Assembly (NCBI GenBank): GCA_900315585.1
Contig: OMZP01000001.1
Location: forward strand, 51,772-115,771
Length of the DNA: 64,000 nt
Reading direction: 5' to 3'
DNA from: an uncultured Eubacteriales bacterium
GTDB taxonomy: Bacteria > Bacillota > Clostridia > Christensenellales > Aristaeellaceae
The notes below the pieces were generated by a model. The model was not told where the DNA came from, did not search any database, and worked only from the letters and a program-made list of their open reading frames with translations. The position numbers were made by a program, and so were the translations under genes. Positions 34,742 through 42,656 of this stretch are shown here, one piece after another (the stretch's first letter is position 1; each line of letters begins with the position of its first letter).

Positions 34742-35160
34742 GGGGAGCCCGTGAGGGTATCATACACAAGGAAAGTTACATCTGGGATGCTGATATTGTA
34801 AATTGTGGGGTGAGAAGGGGTGAAAGTTCGGGAATTGGCTTGTTTATTGTCGAGGAAAACGCCCTTCGGCTGCGCTTTCGGGCGTTTTTTCCGAACATTA
34901 AAAAAGAGAACGACCTCATCCGTCTTTCGGCAAAATTGCAAGCAATTTCACCGAAATCCACCTTCCCCTAAAGGGGAAGGCAATGCTTCCGCGCGTTCGC
35001 CCAAAAGCCTTCCCCAGCGCCGAGCGAAGCGAGGCTGAGGGCCCTGCGCACCGGTTGTGCGGGCCCGAAACCCGCGACCGAGCGCAGCGACAGGCGCGGG
35101 GCGATTCAGGGGAAGGTGGCATTTGCGAAGCAAATGACGGATGAGGTCGTTCTCCGGCTA
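34742..35160. repeat. gap with an orphan terminator and GCCTTCCCC-family repeats
   Basis: 34857-34892 holds a strong hairpin, AAAACGCCC ... GGGCGTTTTTT, with no gene ending at it. From about 34905 to 35152 two fused palindromic copies (CACCTTCCCCTAAAGGGGAAGG and AAGCCTTCCCCAGCG...GGGGAAGGTGG) carry a GCCGAGCGAAGCGAGGC...GCGACAGGCGCGGGG insert also seen at 51965-52080. No gene seen. Confidence 0.75.
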
Positions 35161-35181
35161 TTCTTATCTAAACTCTGAACT

Positions 35182-35742
35182 CTAAACCCTCCACTCCGTC
35201 AGCGTCTCCCCCTTCACCAGATACGCCCTTTCCGCCAATTCCGCCAGGGGCGCGTCGGAGCGGGAGTCGGAGTAGAAGGCCTCGATCCTCTGGCCGGGGA
35301 AGCGGGCGCGGAAGCGGCTCACCTTCTCCTGGCCGTGGCAGTTGGGGCCCAGGAACAGGCCGGTGCGCTTGTCCACCGGCGAGCCGATCACGCAGGTGAT
35401 GCCCAGCCTCTGGCAGGCGGGGCGGATCAGGAACTCCGGCGAGGCGGAGATCACCACGTCGTCCTCCCGGTGCAGCGGCGGATACCAGGCCTTCACCCGG
35501 GAGAAGTTCGCCTTCCAGAAGGCGTCCACGGCCCCGTCCACGTCGCCGATCAGCGTCAGGAAGTGGAGCATGCGCTGCTTGAAGGCCTGCTTCTTGCGGA
35601 TTTTCAGCGCGAACAGCAGCCCGTTGACGGCTTGGGCCGGCACGTCCTTCCACATGCCCCTCCGGTTGCGCAGGCACCAAGCGAAGAAGCGGGCGGTGCT
35701 GTCCCCCCGCAGGATGGTGTTGTCAAAGTCGTATACGTTCAT
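35182..35742 (-). CDS. HAD-superfamily phosphatase (HAD-IB, SerB-like)
   Basis: The 186-residue protein has HAD motif I DFDNT at 5-9 (nucleophile Asp5, acid Asp7), motif II VISASPEFL, a Lys in KVSRF and motif III YSDSRSDAPLAEL. The helical cap between motifs I and II is as in phosphoserine/phosphoglycerol-type HAD-IB phosphatases. The natural substrate is unknown. It may end at the hairpin at 34857-34892 after reading through the repeats. Confidence 0.85.
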   Translation of the reverse strand: MNVYDFDNTILRGDSTARFFAWCLRNRRGMWKDVPAQAVNGLLFALKIRKKQAFKQRMLHFLTLIGDVDGAVDAFWKANFSRVKAWYPPLHREDDVVISASPEFLIRPACQRLGITCVIGSPVDKRTGLFLGPNCHGQEKVSRFRARFPGQRIEAFYSDSRSDAPLAELAERAYLVKGETLTEWRV

Positions 35743-35879
35743 ATCGCCGCGCCTCCCCGTTGGGAATGATTGGCATTCGTCCCTGTGTTATTCGCCCCGG
35801 AGCCGCGAAAATCCTGCAAAATCGGGCTTGTCGCGGTTTTCGCCCGATTATTATGTTTGATTTGAGTTTCCGGGCGTGG

Positions 35880-35908
35880 TTGATTTTATAACCTGGAACT
35901 GATACAAT
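35880..35908 (+). promoter_or_regulatory. sigma-A promoter of the LCP gene
   Basis: TTGATT (35880-35885), 17-nt spacer, TACAAT (35903-35908); about 40 nt before the ATG. Confidence 0.75.
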
Positions 35909-35954
35909 GTTGTCAACGTCCAATTCAATATCACAGATGGAGGATATACATAAT

Positions 35955-37022
35955 ATGAATCACGCGAAAAAGCTGGCCGCGGCGCTGCTGGCGCTGTGCC
36001 TGATGACGGTCTGTGCGCTGGGCGCGCTGGCCGAGGAACCGCTGAACGACCTGCTGGGCTTCTACGAGCGGGCCACCGGCCAGGAGGCCGGAGCCGCGGA
36101 GGCGCCCGTTGCCGAGGCCGCGGAGGCCCCCGTTGCGGAGGGCGAGTATGGCTTTGAGGAGGCGGAAGAGGAGATCATCCCCCCCGAGGAGCTGATCCAG
36201 GTGGACGACCTGGCCATCAACGAGAGCCTGCCGGAGGAGTGGGAGAACATCCTGCTGCTGGGCACCGACTCCCGCACCGGCCGGAGCTACACCCTCACCG
36301 ACACCATGATCATACTCTCCCTGAACCCCGCCACCAGCCAGGTGAAGCTCACCTCGCTGATGCGCGACCTCTGGGTGGAGATCCCCGGCTGGGGTAACCA
36401 GAAGCTGAACGCGGCCTGCGTCTACGGTGGCCCGCAGCTGACCGTTCGCCTGATCAACGAGTACTTCGGCATGAATATCCAGTACTACGTGCTGGTGAAC
36501 ATGCAGTGCCTGGCGGCCATCGTGGACAGCGTGGGCGGCATTCGCCTGGACGTGTCCGGGGCCGAGGCCAGCGCCATCAACCGGCTGTTTGAGGACGACC
36601 GGAATTCCCATGACGCGAACAGCTATTTCGCGGGCAGCCCCGTGTCCGCCGGAGAGCAGGTGCTGCTGGACGGCAAGCAGGCCCTGGGCTTCGTCCGCAT
36701 CCGCAAGCTGGACAGCGACTACGCTCGCACCGAGCGCCAGCGCCGGGTGCTGGTCACCATCGCCAAGCAGCTGCAGCAGCAGAACCTGCTGGCCCTGGCG
36801 GGCATCGTCACCAACATGCTGCAATATGTGGAGACCAACCTGACCTTCGACGAGATCATGACCATCGCCGGGACCTGCATGGGTGCCAACCTGGACGCCC
36901 TGGAAGAGCTGCGCCTGCCCGTGGACGGCACCTATGAGGCCGGCATGTTCGGCACCACCTGGTGCATCAAGGCGGACCTGGCCGCGAACGCGGAGCTGCT
37001 GCGCCAGTTCATCTACGGCTGA
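35955..37022 (+). CDS. LytR-CpsA-Psr (LCP) family wall-polymer ligase
   Basis: The 355-residue secreted or signal-anchored protein has an N-terminal hydrophobic segment (about 5-24), an Ala/Glu-rich linker containing EAPVAEAA repeats (about 40-60), then the LCP domain: ILLLGTDSRTGRSYTLTDTMIILSLN (about 97), LTSLMRDLWVEIPGWGNQKLNAA and RIRKLDSDYARTERQRRVL, whose Arg/Asp residues bind the pyrophosphate lipid. LCP enzymes transfer teichoic-acid-like polymers to peptidoglycan. The first ATG upstream of a signal sequence, with GGAGG about 11 nt before it, is chosen. An intrinsic terminator follows. Confidence 0.92.
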   Translation: MNHAKKLAAALLALCLMTVCALGALAEEPLNDLLGFYERATGQEAGAAEAPVAEAAEAPVAEGEYGFEEAEEEIIPPEELIQVDDLAINESLPEEWENILLLGTDSRTGRSYTLTDTMIILSLNPATSQVKLTSLMRDLWVEIPGWGNQKLNAACVYGGPQLTVRLINEYFGMNIQYYVLVNMQCLAAIVDSVGGIRLDVSGAEASAINRLFEDDRNSHDANSYFAGSPVSAGEQVLLDGKQALGFVRIRKLDSDYARTERQRRVLVTIAKQLQQQNLLALAGIVTNMLQYVETNLTFDEIMTIAGTCMGANLDALEELRLPVDGTYEAGMFGTTWCIKADLAANAELLRQFIYG

Positions 37023-37045
37023 GCGAGCGGTAGAATATAATAGGG

Positions 37046-37078
37046 AAAACCCCGGAATGGCGTTCCGGGGTTTTTCTT
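37046..37078. terminator. bidirectional terminator between LCP and histidine kinase genes
   Basis: AAAACCCCGGAA TGGCG TTCCGGGGTTTTTCTTT: a textbook hairpin with a T-run for the plus strand and an A-run usable by the converging gene. Confidence 0.92.
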
Positions 37079-37086
37079 TGCCCGTG

Positions 37087-38562
37087 TCAGCCGGGCAGGG
37101 TCACGGTGAACGTGGCGCTTTTGCCGTATTCGCTCTCGGCGCGGATGTGGCCCTTGTGGGCCTGGGCGATGGTCTGGGCGATGGCCAGGCCGAGGCCGTT
37201 GCCGGCCACCTCGCTGTTGTGAGAGAGGTCCTCCCGATAGAAGCGGTCGAAGATCTTCGTCAGGTTCTCCGGGGCGATGCCCATGCCGGTGTTGTACACG
37301 GTGATGGTCGCGCCCCGGCCCTTCTGGGCGAGGGAGAGGCGGATCGTGCCGTTCGCGTCGGAGTACTTCAAAGCGTTGCCCAGCAGGATCACCGCCAGCT
37401 GCTGGAGCATGGCCTCGTCGCCCCGGAGGAACACGCCCTCGGGGATGTCCGTCTCCAACGTCCTGCCCGCCTCGAACACGGTGCTCTCGAAGGGCAGGGT
37501 CACGGCCAGCAGCGCGTCGGACAGGTTGAAACGCTTCATCTCGGCGGCCACGGTGCCCTTGTCCATCCGGGCCAGGGTGAGCAGGTTCTGTACCAGGCTG
37601 TCCGTGCGCTTCACCTCGGACTGGATGTAGCCCAGGTATTCGTTGGGGCCGATCTCCCGGCTGAGCACCTCGGCGTTGGCGGAGATCACGGCCAGCGGCG
37701 TCTTGAATTCGTGGCTGGCGTCCCAGACGAACTGCTTCTGTCGGTCGAAGGAGGCCTGCACCGGCTGGAGCATCCGCCGGATCAGCAGGTAGGCCCCGGC
37801 GGCCAGCAGCAGGCAGGCCAGGGAGGCCACCATCGTCGACGCACGGAGCATCCGCTGGGCGGAGAGGAACTCCAGGCGGGCGTCCAGGGCGATCAGCAGC
37901 CGGGCGTCCCCGGAGCCGGTGAGCCGGAAGTACTGAGTGTCCACCCGGCCGGCGGTCCGGCCCGTGGCCAGCGCCGCGTCGGCGAAGGCCTGGATCTGCG
38001 CGTCGGTGTACAGGTCGGCGCGGTCGCTGGACCAGGCCGTCACGCCGCCCTCCGCGTCCAGGGTGATGGTGTAGGCGTTGGACAGGCTGGCCAGGGCGGC
38101 GCTGCCCTGGAGGTTGCCGAAGGCCCGGCGGCGCTCATTCATGCGCTGGCGGGGGTCCATCTGGCCCGCGGGCGGCTGCCGGTCGGCTGTCATTGTGCCC
38201 TGCGTGGGCACTGTGCCCTCCGGCTTCTCCGGGGGGACCGATCCTGAAGACGTTGTGCCCTCCGGCTTTTCCGGCGGCACCTCGCCCTCGCCCTCCGGCG
38301 GGACCTCGCCCTCGCCCTCCGGCGGGACCTCGCCCTCGCCCTCCGGCGGGACCTCGCCCTCGACGGGCTGCTCCGGCGGCTCCGCGTCCTCCAGATCGGG
38401 GCGACGGCCCTCGTTGGCCGCCAGGATGTCCAGGGCCGCCTCCGCCGCGGCATCGATGTTGCGGCGGTTCACGATGTCGATGGACAGCACGATGCCCGCC
38501 GTCACCAGGATCAGCACGCCGATCACCAGCAGCGTCAGCCGCCTGCGCAGCTTTGTTATCAT
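37087..38562 (-). CDS. sensor histidine kinase with repeat-rich extracellular domain
   Basis: The 491-residue kinase has a first membrane helix (about 8-30) and an extracellular region with four near-identical copies of GEGEVPPE (about 67-100, encoded by a 24-nt tandem repeat) plus PPEKPEGT units. A second helix follows (about 238-262). The dimerisation/phosphoacceptor motif is DASHEFKTPLAV (His about 284), and the ATPase has N-box LGNALKYSD, G1 NTGMGIAPEN, F-box IFDRFYRED and G2 GNGLGLAIAQ. It phosphorylates the response regulator encoded just upstream. ATG 38562 has GGAGG 6 nt upstream. Signal unknown; the acidic Pro repeats suggest wall- or cation-facing sensing. Confidence 0.92.
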   Translation of the reverse strand: MITKLRRRLTLLVIGVLILVTAGIVLSIDIVNRRNIDAAAEAALDILAANEGRRPDLEDAEPPEQPVEGEVPPEGEGEVPPEGEGEVPPEGEGEVPPEKPEGTTSSGSVPPEKPEGTVPTQGTMTADRQPPAGQMDPRQRMNERRRAFGNLQGSAALASLSNAYTITLDAEGGVTAWSSDRADLYTDAQIQAFADAALATGRTAGRVDTQYFRLTGSGDARLLIALDARLEFLSAQRMLRASTMVASLACLLLAAGAYLLIRRMLQPVQASFDRQKQFVWDASHEFKTPLAVISANAEVLSREIGPNEYLGYIQSEVKRTDSLVQNLLTLARMDKGTVAAEMKRFNLSDALLAVTLPFESTVFEAGRTLETDIPEGVFLRGDEAMLQQLAVILLGNALKYSDANGTIRLSLAQKGRGATITVYNTGMGIAPENLTKIFDRFYREDLSHNSEVAGNGLGLAIAQTIAQAHKGHIRAESEYGKSATFTVTLPG

Positions 38563-38641
38563 GGGAACCTCCATACTCATAAAGGACGCCCTTATCGCGC
38601 CTGAATCTGCGGCGCGGGAAGGGGGGGACGGGCGACGCCCG

Positions 38642-39319
38642 CTAGGCCTGCTCCAGGGAATAGCCCAGCCCGCGGGTGGCCTTGATCTTCACGCTCGCGC
38701 CGATGAAGGTCAGCTTCTTGCGCAGGAAGGACACGTAGACCTCCAGGTTGTTGTACTCGGCCTCGCTGTCGTAGCCCCAAACCCGCTCGATCAGCGTCTC
38801 CTTGGGCAGGATCTGGGCGGGGTTGCGCAGGAACAGCTCCATCAGCTGGTATTCCTTGGCCCCCAGCTTGACGGACTGGCCGCTTGAGTCGTTTTGCAGC
38901 TTGCCGTCCTTCTCGGAGAGGGACACGCCGCCGAAGCTCAGCGCCATCACCGGCGCGCCGTCGCCTCGGCGGGTGATGGCCCGCAGGCAGGCGATCAGCT
39001 CGCCCATCTGGAAGGGTTTGGGCAGGTAGTAGTCCGCACCGCCCTCCAGCCCCCGGATGCGGTCCTGGAGATCGCCCCGGGCGGTGAGCATCATCACCGG
39101 GGTCTTGATGCCCTCAGAGCGCAGGCGGTTCAGGATGGTGAAGCCGTCCATGCCCGGCAGCATCACATCCAGTATGATGGCGTCGTAGCCGCCGGACAGC
39201 GCGCAGTCCAGTCCCTCCGGGCCGGTGTACACCGGGTCCACCACGAACCGCTCCTCGCTCAGCAGGCGGCACACGGCGGCGGACAGGTTCTTTTCGTCCT
39301 CGACGAGCAGTATACGCAT
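38642..39319 (-). CDS. OmpR/PhoB-family response regulator
   Basis: The 225-residue protein has a receiver domain with acidic pocket EDE, phosphoacceptor Asp51 (LDVMLPGMDG) and Lys in LPKPF, plus a C-terminal winged helix DNA-binding domain (about 125-223) ending in VSFLRKKLTFIGASVKIKATRGLGYSL. It forms an operon with the histidine kinase, whose gene starts about 80 nt downstream. Target genes unknown; the adjacent LCP gene is a reasonable candidate. Confidence 0.95.
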   Translation of the reverse strand: MRILLVEDEKNLSAAVCRLLSEERFVVDPVYTGPEGLDCALSGGYDAIILDVMLPGMDGFTILNRLRSEGIKTPVMMLTARGDLQDRIRGLEGGADYYLPKPFQMGELIACLRAITRRGDGAPVMALSFGGVSLSEKDGKLQNDSSGQSVKLGAKEYQLMELFLRNPAQILPKETLIERVWGYDSEAEYNNLEVYVSFLRKKLTFIGASVKIKATRGLGYSLEQA

Positions 39320-39344
39320 GGGTTCTCTCCTTCCTGGGGTGTTG

Positions 39345-39466
39345 ACAACCCCTCCGGTTCGCTGCGCTCACCACCTCCCCTTACACAGGGGAGGCTGGGA
39401 AAGCGACTTCGGCCTTGGCTCCCCTGCGTAAGGGGAGCTGTCACCGCAGGGGACAGAGGGGTTGTT
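39345..39466. repeat. CAACCCCTCCGG/CCTCCCCTTACACAGGGGAGG palindromic repeat
   Basis: ACAACCCCTCCGGTTCGCTG and CCTCCCCTTACACAGGGGAG at the left; CTGCGTAAGGGGAGCTGTC and GGGGTTGT at the right. A separate subfamily, of which one arm also sits at 51883-51930. Confidence 0.8.
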
Positions 39467-39537
39467 TTCAACGATGCGTTGTTATACCATACAGGGGCGC
39501 CATGGCGGCGCCCCTACAGGGTCAAGTATGGTTTATA

Positions 39538-40989
39538 TCAGAACCGGTCGGGATAGTAGACGGGCGCGGCGGCCTCCACCCACTCGTCCACGGTGGCGTT
39601 GTAGGTCTCATCCACCTTGGCGGCCAGGGCGTTGGCTTCGACGGCCTCGGCGATGTCCTCAAAGGGCACGGCGCCGGGGGTGATGTCCGCCAGGTAGTAG
39701 ATGATGTGGATGCCGTTCATGCCGTTCACCGGCGCGCTGATCTGGCCGACCGCCTCGATGGACATGGCGCCCTCGGTGAAGGCGGGATCAAAGGTGGTGG
39801 ATTCGGCGGACACGGCGTAGCCGTTGGTGGCGGCGGGCTCCCGGCTCATGCCGGGGTCGGCGTTGTAGGCCTCGATCAGGCTGTCGAAGTCCGCGCCGCC
39901 GTTGAACTCGTCGATGACCTGCTGGGCCTGGGGCAGCAGCTCGGCGTACAGGCCCTCGAGCTCGGCGGTCACGCGGGCGATGTCGGCGTCGATCTCTTCC
40001 GCGCTCCGGGGCTCGGATTCCGGCTCGGCGGCCTCTGCGCCTTCGGCTTCGGCGGCCTCTGCGTCGCCTTCGGTCTCGGCGGCCTCTGCGTCGCCCTCGG
40101 TCTCGGCGGCCTCGGCGTCGCCCTCGGTCTCGGTTTCCTCGGTGGGATTCTCGAGGGCTTCCTTCTCGGCCTTCAGGCTGTCCAGGGTGCCGGACAGCTC
40201 GTTGTACCTGGCGGACTGGTCGTCGTTGAACTGGATCAGCACGTGCTTCACGGCGCGATAGCCCTCGGGGTTCCAGGCGATGGTGGCGCCGCTGTTGCGG
40301 GCGTTGTTGTAGGCGCGGTCGTCGGCGTAGTTGGCCTGGTCGTCGGCCACCATGGCGTCGTACTCAGCCTGGATGTCCTCGTCGGAAACGGTCACGTCAC
40401 CGGTGACGGCGGCGTGCAGCTGTTCGTCCACATAGCTGTGCACCATCTGCTCCGTCAGGGTGTCCAGGGTCAGACCGTACTGGGCCATGGCCTCGATGGT
40501 CTGCGTCCGGGCGTCCTCGTCGGAGGCGTCCTCAGAGGCGAAGTAATCCCGGTAGGTGTCCACGTAGGTTTCGAAGTTGGCCTCGGCCTCGCTCTTGAGT
40601 TCGGCCATGGTCTCGTCGGAGAGGTCGTTCAGCCCCATCTCGTCCGCCTTCTCGTGGAGGACGGCTTCCCGCACCAGGGTTTCCAGGATGTCCTGCTTGA
40701 TGTCGGCGGCGAAGTCGTCGATGCTCAGGCCGTACTGGGCGTAGGCATCGGACGCGGCCTGGAATTCCTTCGCGGCGTCCTCCTTCCAGATGATGCCGCC
40801 CTCGCCGTACTCGGCCACGATCTGGTTTTCATAGAAGGGCTTGTAGAGCTCCACCTCGCTCTCCAGCTCGGCGATGCGCGCGTTGGCGGCGTCCAGCTGG
40901 GCCTGCAGGTCCTCCTCGGCCAGGGCGGAAATCGCGCCCAGGCACAGCAGCACGGAAAGTACCATGCAAATCAGTTGCTTCATATTCAT
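39538..40989 (-). CDS. secreted SurA/PrsA-like foldase with interrupted parvulin domain
   Basis: The 483-residue protein has a signal peptide (about 1-24), a short coiled coil (LQAQLDAANARIAELESEVEL), then a SurA_N-like helical chaperone domain (about 60-240). The parvulin-type PPIase region begins AVKHVLIQFNDD (about 258) and resumes at QVIDEFNGGADFDSLIEAYNAD. Between them lies an insertion of about 110 residues with three copies of ETEGDAEAA and an acidic helix. It probably helps secreted proteins fold outside the membrane. There is no lipobox Cys, unlike PrsA. Clear promoter; no terminator noted. Confidence 0.82.
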   Translation of the reverse strand: MNMKQLICMVLSVLLCLGAISALAEEDLQAQLDAANARIAELESEVELYKPFYENQIVAEYGEGGIIWKEDAAKEFQAASDAYAQYGLSIDDFAADIKQDILETLVREAVLHEKADEMGLNDLSDETMAELKSEAEANFETYVDTYRDYFASEDASDEDARTQTIEAMAQYGLTLDTLTEQMVHSYVDEQLHAAVTGDVTVSDEDIQAEYDAMVADDQANYADDRAYNNARNSGATIAWNPEGYRAVKHVLIQFNDDQSARYNELSGTLDSLKAEKEALENPTEETETEGDAEAAETEGDAEAAETEGDAEAAEAEGAEAAEPESEPRSAEEIDADIARVTAELEGLYAELLPQAQQVIDEFNGGADFDSLIEAYNADPGMSREPAATNGYAVSAESTTFDPAFTEGAMSIEAVGQISAPVNGMNGIHIIYYLADITPGAVPFEDIAEAVEANALAAKVDETYNATVDEWVEAAAPVYYPDRF

Positions 40990-41039
40990 ATGCGTTGCCT
41001 CCGTTTCGTCGTCCGCGAACGCCGCGGACGTTGCTTTGA

Positions 41040-41068
41040 ATTATAGCACAAGGCCCCGGATTTCTCAA
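41040..41068 (-). promoter_or_regulatory. sigma-A promoter of the foldase gene
   Basis: Minus strand: TTGAGA, 17-nt spacer, TATAAT; about 50 nt before the ATG. Confidence 0.8.
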
Positions 41069-41103
41069 TGGATGGGGTGGATAATTCAAAGTACGTTTAC
41101 AAA

Positions 41104-41160
41104 TGAGGGAACAGGGGACAGGGAATAGGCAATAGGCAATAGGCAATAGGCAATAGGAGT
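41104..41160. repeat. AGGCAAT heptamer tandem repeat
   Basis: GGGAACAGGGGACAGGGAAT followed by GGCAATAGGCAATAGGCAAT: at least four AGGCAAT units next to the tRNA terminator. No inverted partner is visible. Confidence 0.85.
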
Positions 41161-41179
41161 TGCTGGGGGCGCGGAAAAT

Positions 41180-41213
41180 GAAATCCCCTTCCGACTTCTC
41201 GGAAGGGGATTTT
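41180..41213 (-). terminator. intrinsic terminator of the tRNA operon
   Basis: Minus-strand hairpin ATCCCCTTCCGA GAAG TCGGAAGGGGAT followed by TTCATTTT, directly after the CCA of tRNA-Asp. Confidence 0.85.
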
Positions 41214-41290
41214 TGGCGATGCGGAAGGGGCTCGAACCCTCGACCTCCAGCGTGACAGGCTGGCATTCTAACCAACTGAACTACCGCACC
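41214..41290 (-). tRNA. tRNA-Asp (anticodon GUC)
   Basis: A 77-nt cloverleaf: acceptor GGTGCGG/CCGCATC, D-arm AGTTCAGTTGGTTAGAATG, anticodon loop CTGTCAC, T-loop TTCGAGC. The CCA end is encoded. Confidence 0.95.
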
Positions 41291-41291
41291 A

Positions 41292-41367
41292 TGGTGGGCC
41301 TTCAGGGACTTGAACCCCGGACCGATCGGTTATGAGCCGACTGCTCTAACCACTGAGCTAAAGGCCC
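41292..41367 (-). tRNA. tRNA with CAU anticodon (elongator Met or Ile2)
   Basis: A 76-nt cloverleaf: acceptor GGGCCTT/AAGGCCC, anticodon loop CTCATAA, CCA encoded. The body resembles Ile2 tRNAs that are read as AUA after lysidine modification, but elongator Met cannot be excluded. The fully paired 1-72 end excludes initiator tRNA. Confidence 0.92.
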
Positions 41368-41392
41368 TTAACCTTTACCATGCGAAGAAAAA

Positions 41393-41467
41393 TGGCGACC
41401 TCTACGGGACTCGAACCCGTGTTACCGCCGTGAAAGGGCGGTGTCTTAACCGCTTGACCAAGAGGTC
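41393..41467 (-). tRNA. tRNA-Glu (anticodon UUC)
   Basis: A 75-nt cloverleaf: acceptor GACCTCT/AGAGGTC, TTGGTCAAGCGGTTAAGACA D-region, anticodon loop CTTTCAC, CCA encoded. Confidence 0.95.
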
Positions 41468-41472
41468 GCGGG

Positions 41473-41549
41473 TGGTCGGGGTGACAGGACTCGAACCTGC
41501 GGCCCCATGCTCCCAAAGCACGTGCGCTACCAAACTGCGCTACACCCCG
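41473..41549 (-). tRNA. tRNA-Pro (anticodon UGG)
   Basis: A 77-nt cloverleaf: acceptor CGGGGTG/CACCCCG, anticodon loop TTTGGGA, T-loop TTCGAGT, CCA encoded. First gene of the four-tRNA operon. Confidence 0.95.
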
Positions 41550-41583
41550 GCAATGGAGGCTGTGCCTCACAAGCAACAGAAAG

Positions 41584-41613
41584 ATTATAGCATGGGCCAA
41601 CGCCCATTGTCAA
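41584..41613 (-). promoter_or_regulatory. sigma-A promoter of the tRNA operon
   Basis: Minus strand: consensus TTGACA, 18-nt spacer, consensus TATAAT, 35 nt before tRNA-Pro. Confidence 0.93.
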
Positions 41614-41619
41614 GGCCCT

Positions 41620-42020
41620 GGCGCGTTTAATTTTGGAAAATCGCCGCCGCTGCGGGCTTTTCGCAGCATGAGGGAGGCGCGGGAGGGCTTCGGGACGGCG
41701 GAAGGGGTGGGGAAGACTCGCGGAAATGAAAGTAGACGCTGACTTTTGGGTAAATGGTATAAAATAGAGTTAAATAATGGCTTAATGCGGGAAGTAGACA
41801 TAAAATTTGGGACTATACGCCAAAAGATAGATCGCGGGTTTTCGGCATTTTGGGCGGTTTTTGGGGTTCAAGGGGGAGAAGCGACCGCCCGGAGCTCCTA
41901 AAGTTAGCCGATTGTGACGGGATTGAGGGCGTTTTGGGGGAGATGGAGAGAAAGTAGACGATGATAGATTGGAAATTGACGGCCAATCCGGGATAGATGG
42001 AGAAAAGTAGACATAATGAA
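41620..42020. other. non-coding stretch with four spaced GTAGAC motifs
   Basis: About 400 nt without a convincing gene, AT-richer than its surroundings. It carries AAGTAGAC-type motifs at 41732, 41794, 41954 and 42007 and several GATAGAT words. Open frames here lack ribosome sites and recognisable protein sequence. It could be a regulatory region, an untranslated RNA or a decayed gene. Confidence 0.4.
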
Positions 42021-42022
42021 AA

Positions 42023-42060
42023 GCGCCCCGAAACCGCTGAAAAGCGGCTCCGGGGGCGCA
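42023..42060 (-). terminator. intrinsic terminator of the ABC importer operon
   Basis: Nested hairpins GCGCCCC...GGGGCGC and CCGCTTTTCAGCGG on the minus strand, followed by TTTTCATTATG. Confidence 0.7.
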
Positions 42061-42067
42061 TAAAGGG

Positions 42068-42652
42068 TCAGTTTTGCGCCATCGCCAGGCGCTGGGCATC
42101 GAAGGCGTCGGCGTCCTCCGGGTCGTGGGTCACCAGCAGGGTGGTGCGCCCCGCGAGCAGGGGCCGGGCGAACTCGACGGCGGCCTTTCGGGTGGCGGCG
42201 TCCAGCCCCTTGAAGGGCTCGTCCAGCAGCACGAGGTTCGACGGATAGAGCAGCGCGCGGGCCAGGGCGACCCGTCGCCGCATGCCGCCGCTGAACTCCC
42301 GCACCGGCTTGTCCAGGTCGTCCCCCAGGCCCAGGATGCGGAGGGCGGCGTCGATCTTCGCGTCCAGCCCCTCCGACCTTTTGAGCACCGCCTTCAGGCA
42401 TCCGGCAGCGGTGAGCTGCGGGGGCAGGCGATCCTCCTGGAACATCATGGCGATGCCGCCCTCCGGCACGCCGGTGATGCTGCCGCCGTCCGGGAGCTCG
42501 AGGCCTGCGATCAGTCGGAGCAGCGTGGTCTTGCCGCAGCCGGAGCGGCCCTCGATGGCGGTGACGCAGCCCTGGGGGAAGGCGTGGCTGAACCGGTCCA
42601 GCACGCGGTGGCCGCCGTAGGATTTGGTGAGGTCCTTCAGGATCAGGTCCAT
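42068..42652 (-). CDS. ABC transporter ATP-binding protein (SsuB/TauB/ThiZ type)
   Basis: The 194-residue protein is compact for the family (usually 240-260); it lacks the usual C-terminal extension. Walker A EGRSGCGKTTLL is at 34-45, the Q-loop in MMFQEDRLP, signature EFSGGMRRRVALARAL near 118, Walker B LVLLDEPFKGLD near 138 and H-loop TLLVTHDPEDA. It energises the permease encoded 4 nt upstream. The permease stop and this ATG are nearly adjacent, so translation is coupled. Confidence 0.9.
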   Translation of the reverse strand: MDLILKDLTKSYGGHRVLDRFSHAFPQGCVTAIEGRSGCGKTTLLRLIAGLELPDGGSITGVPEGGIAMMFQEDRLPPQLTAAGCLKAVLKRSEGLDAKIDAALRILGLGDDLDKPVREFSGGMRRRVALARALLYPSNLVLLDEPFKGLDAATRKAAVEFARPLLAGRTTLLVTHDPEDADAFDAQRLAMAQN

Positions 42653-42656
42653 GGGC

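Noticed and set aside
34712..34860. Purine riboswitch before the BMP binding-protein gene
   Set aside because: The conserved TATA...TTTCTAC...GTAAA arrangement of purine aptamers is absent on the minus strand.
41782..42099. Short minus-strand frames in the gap after the tRNA operon
   Set aside because: No ribosome sites, odd composition, overlapping alternatives in several frames.
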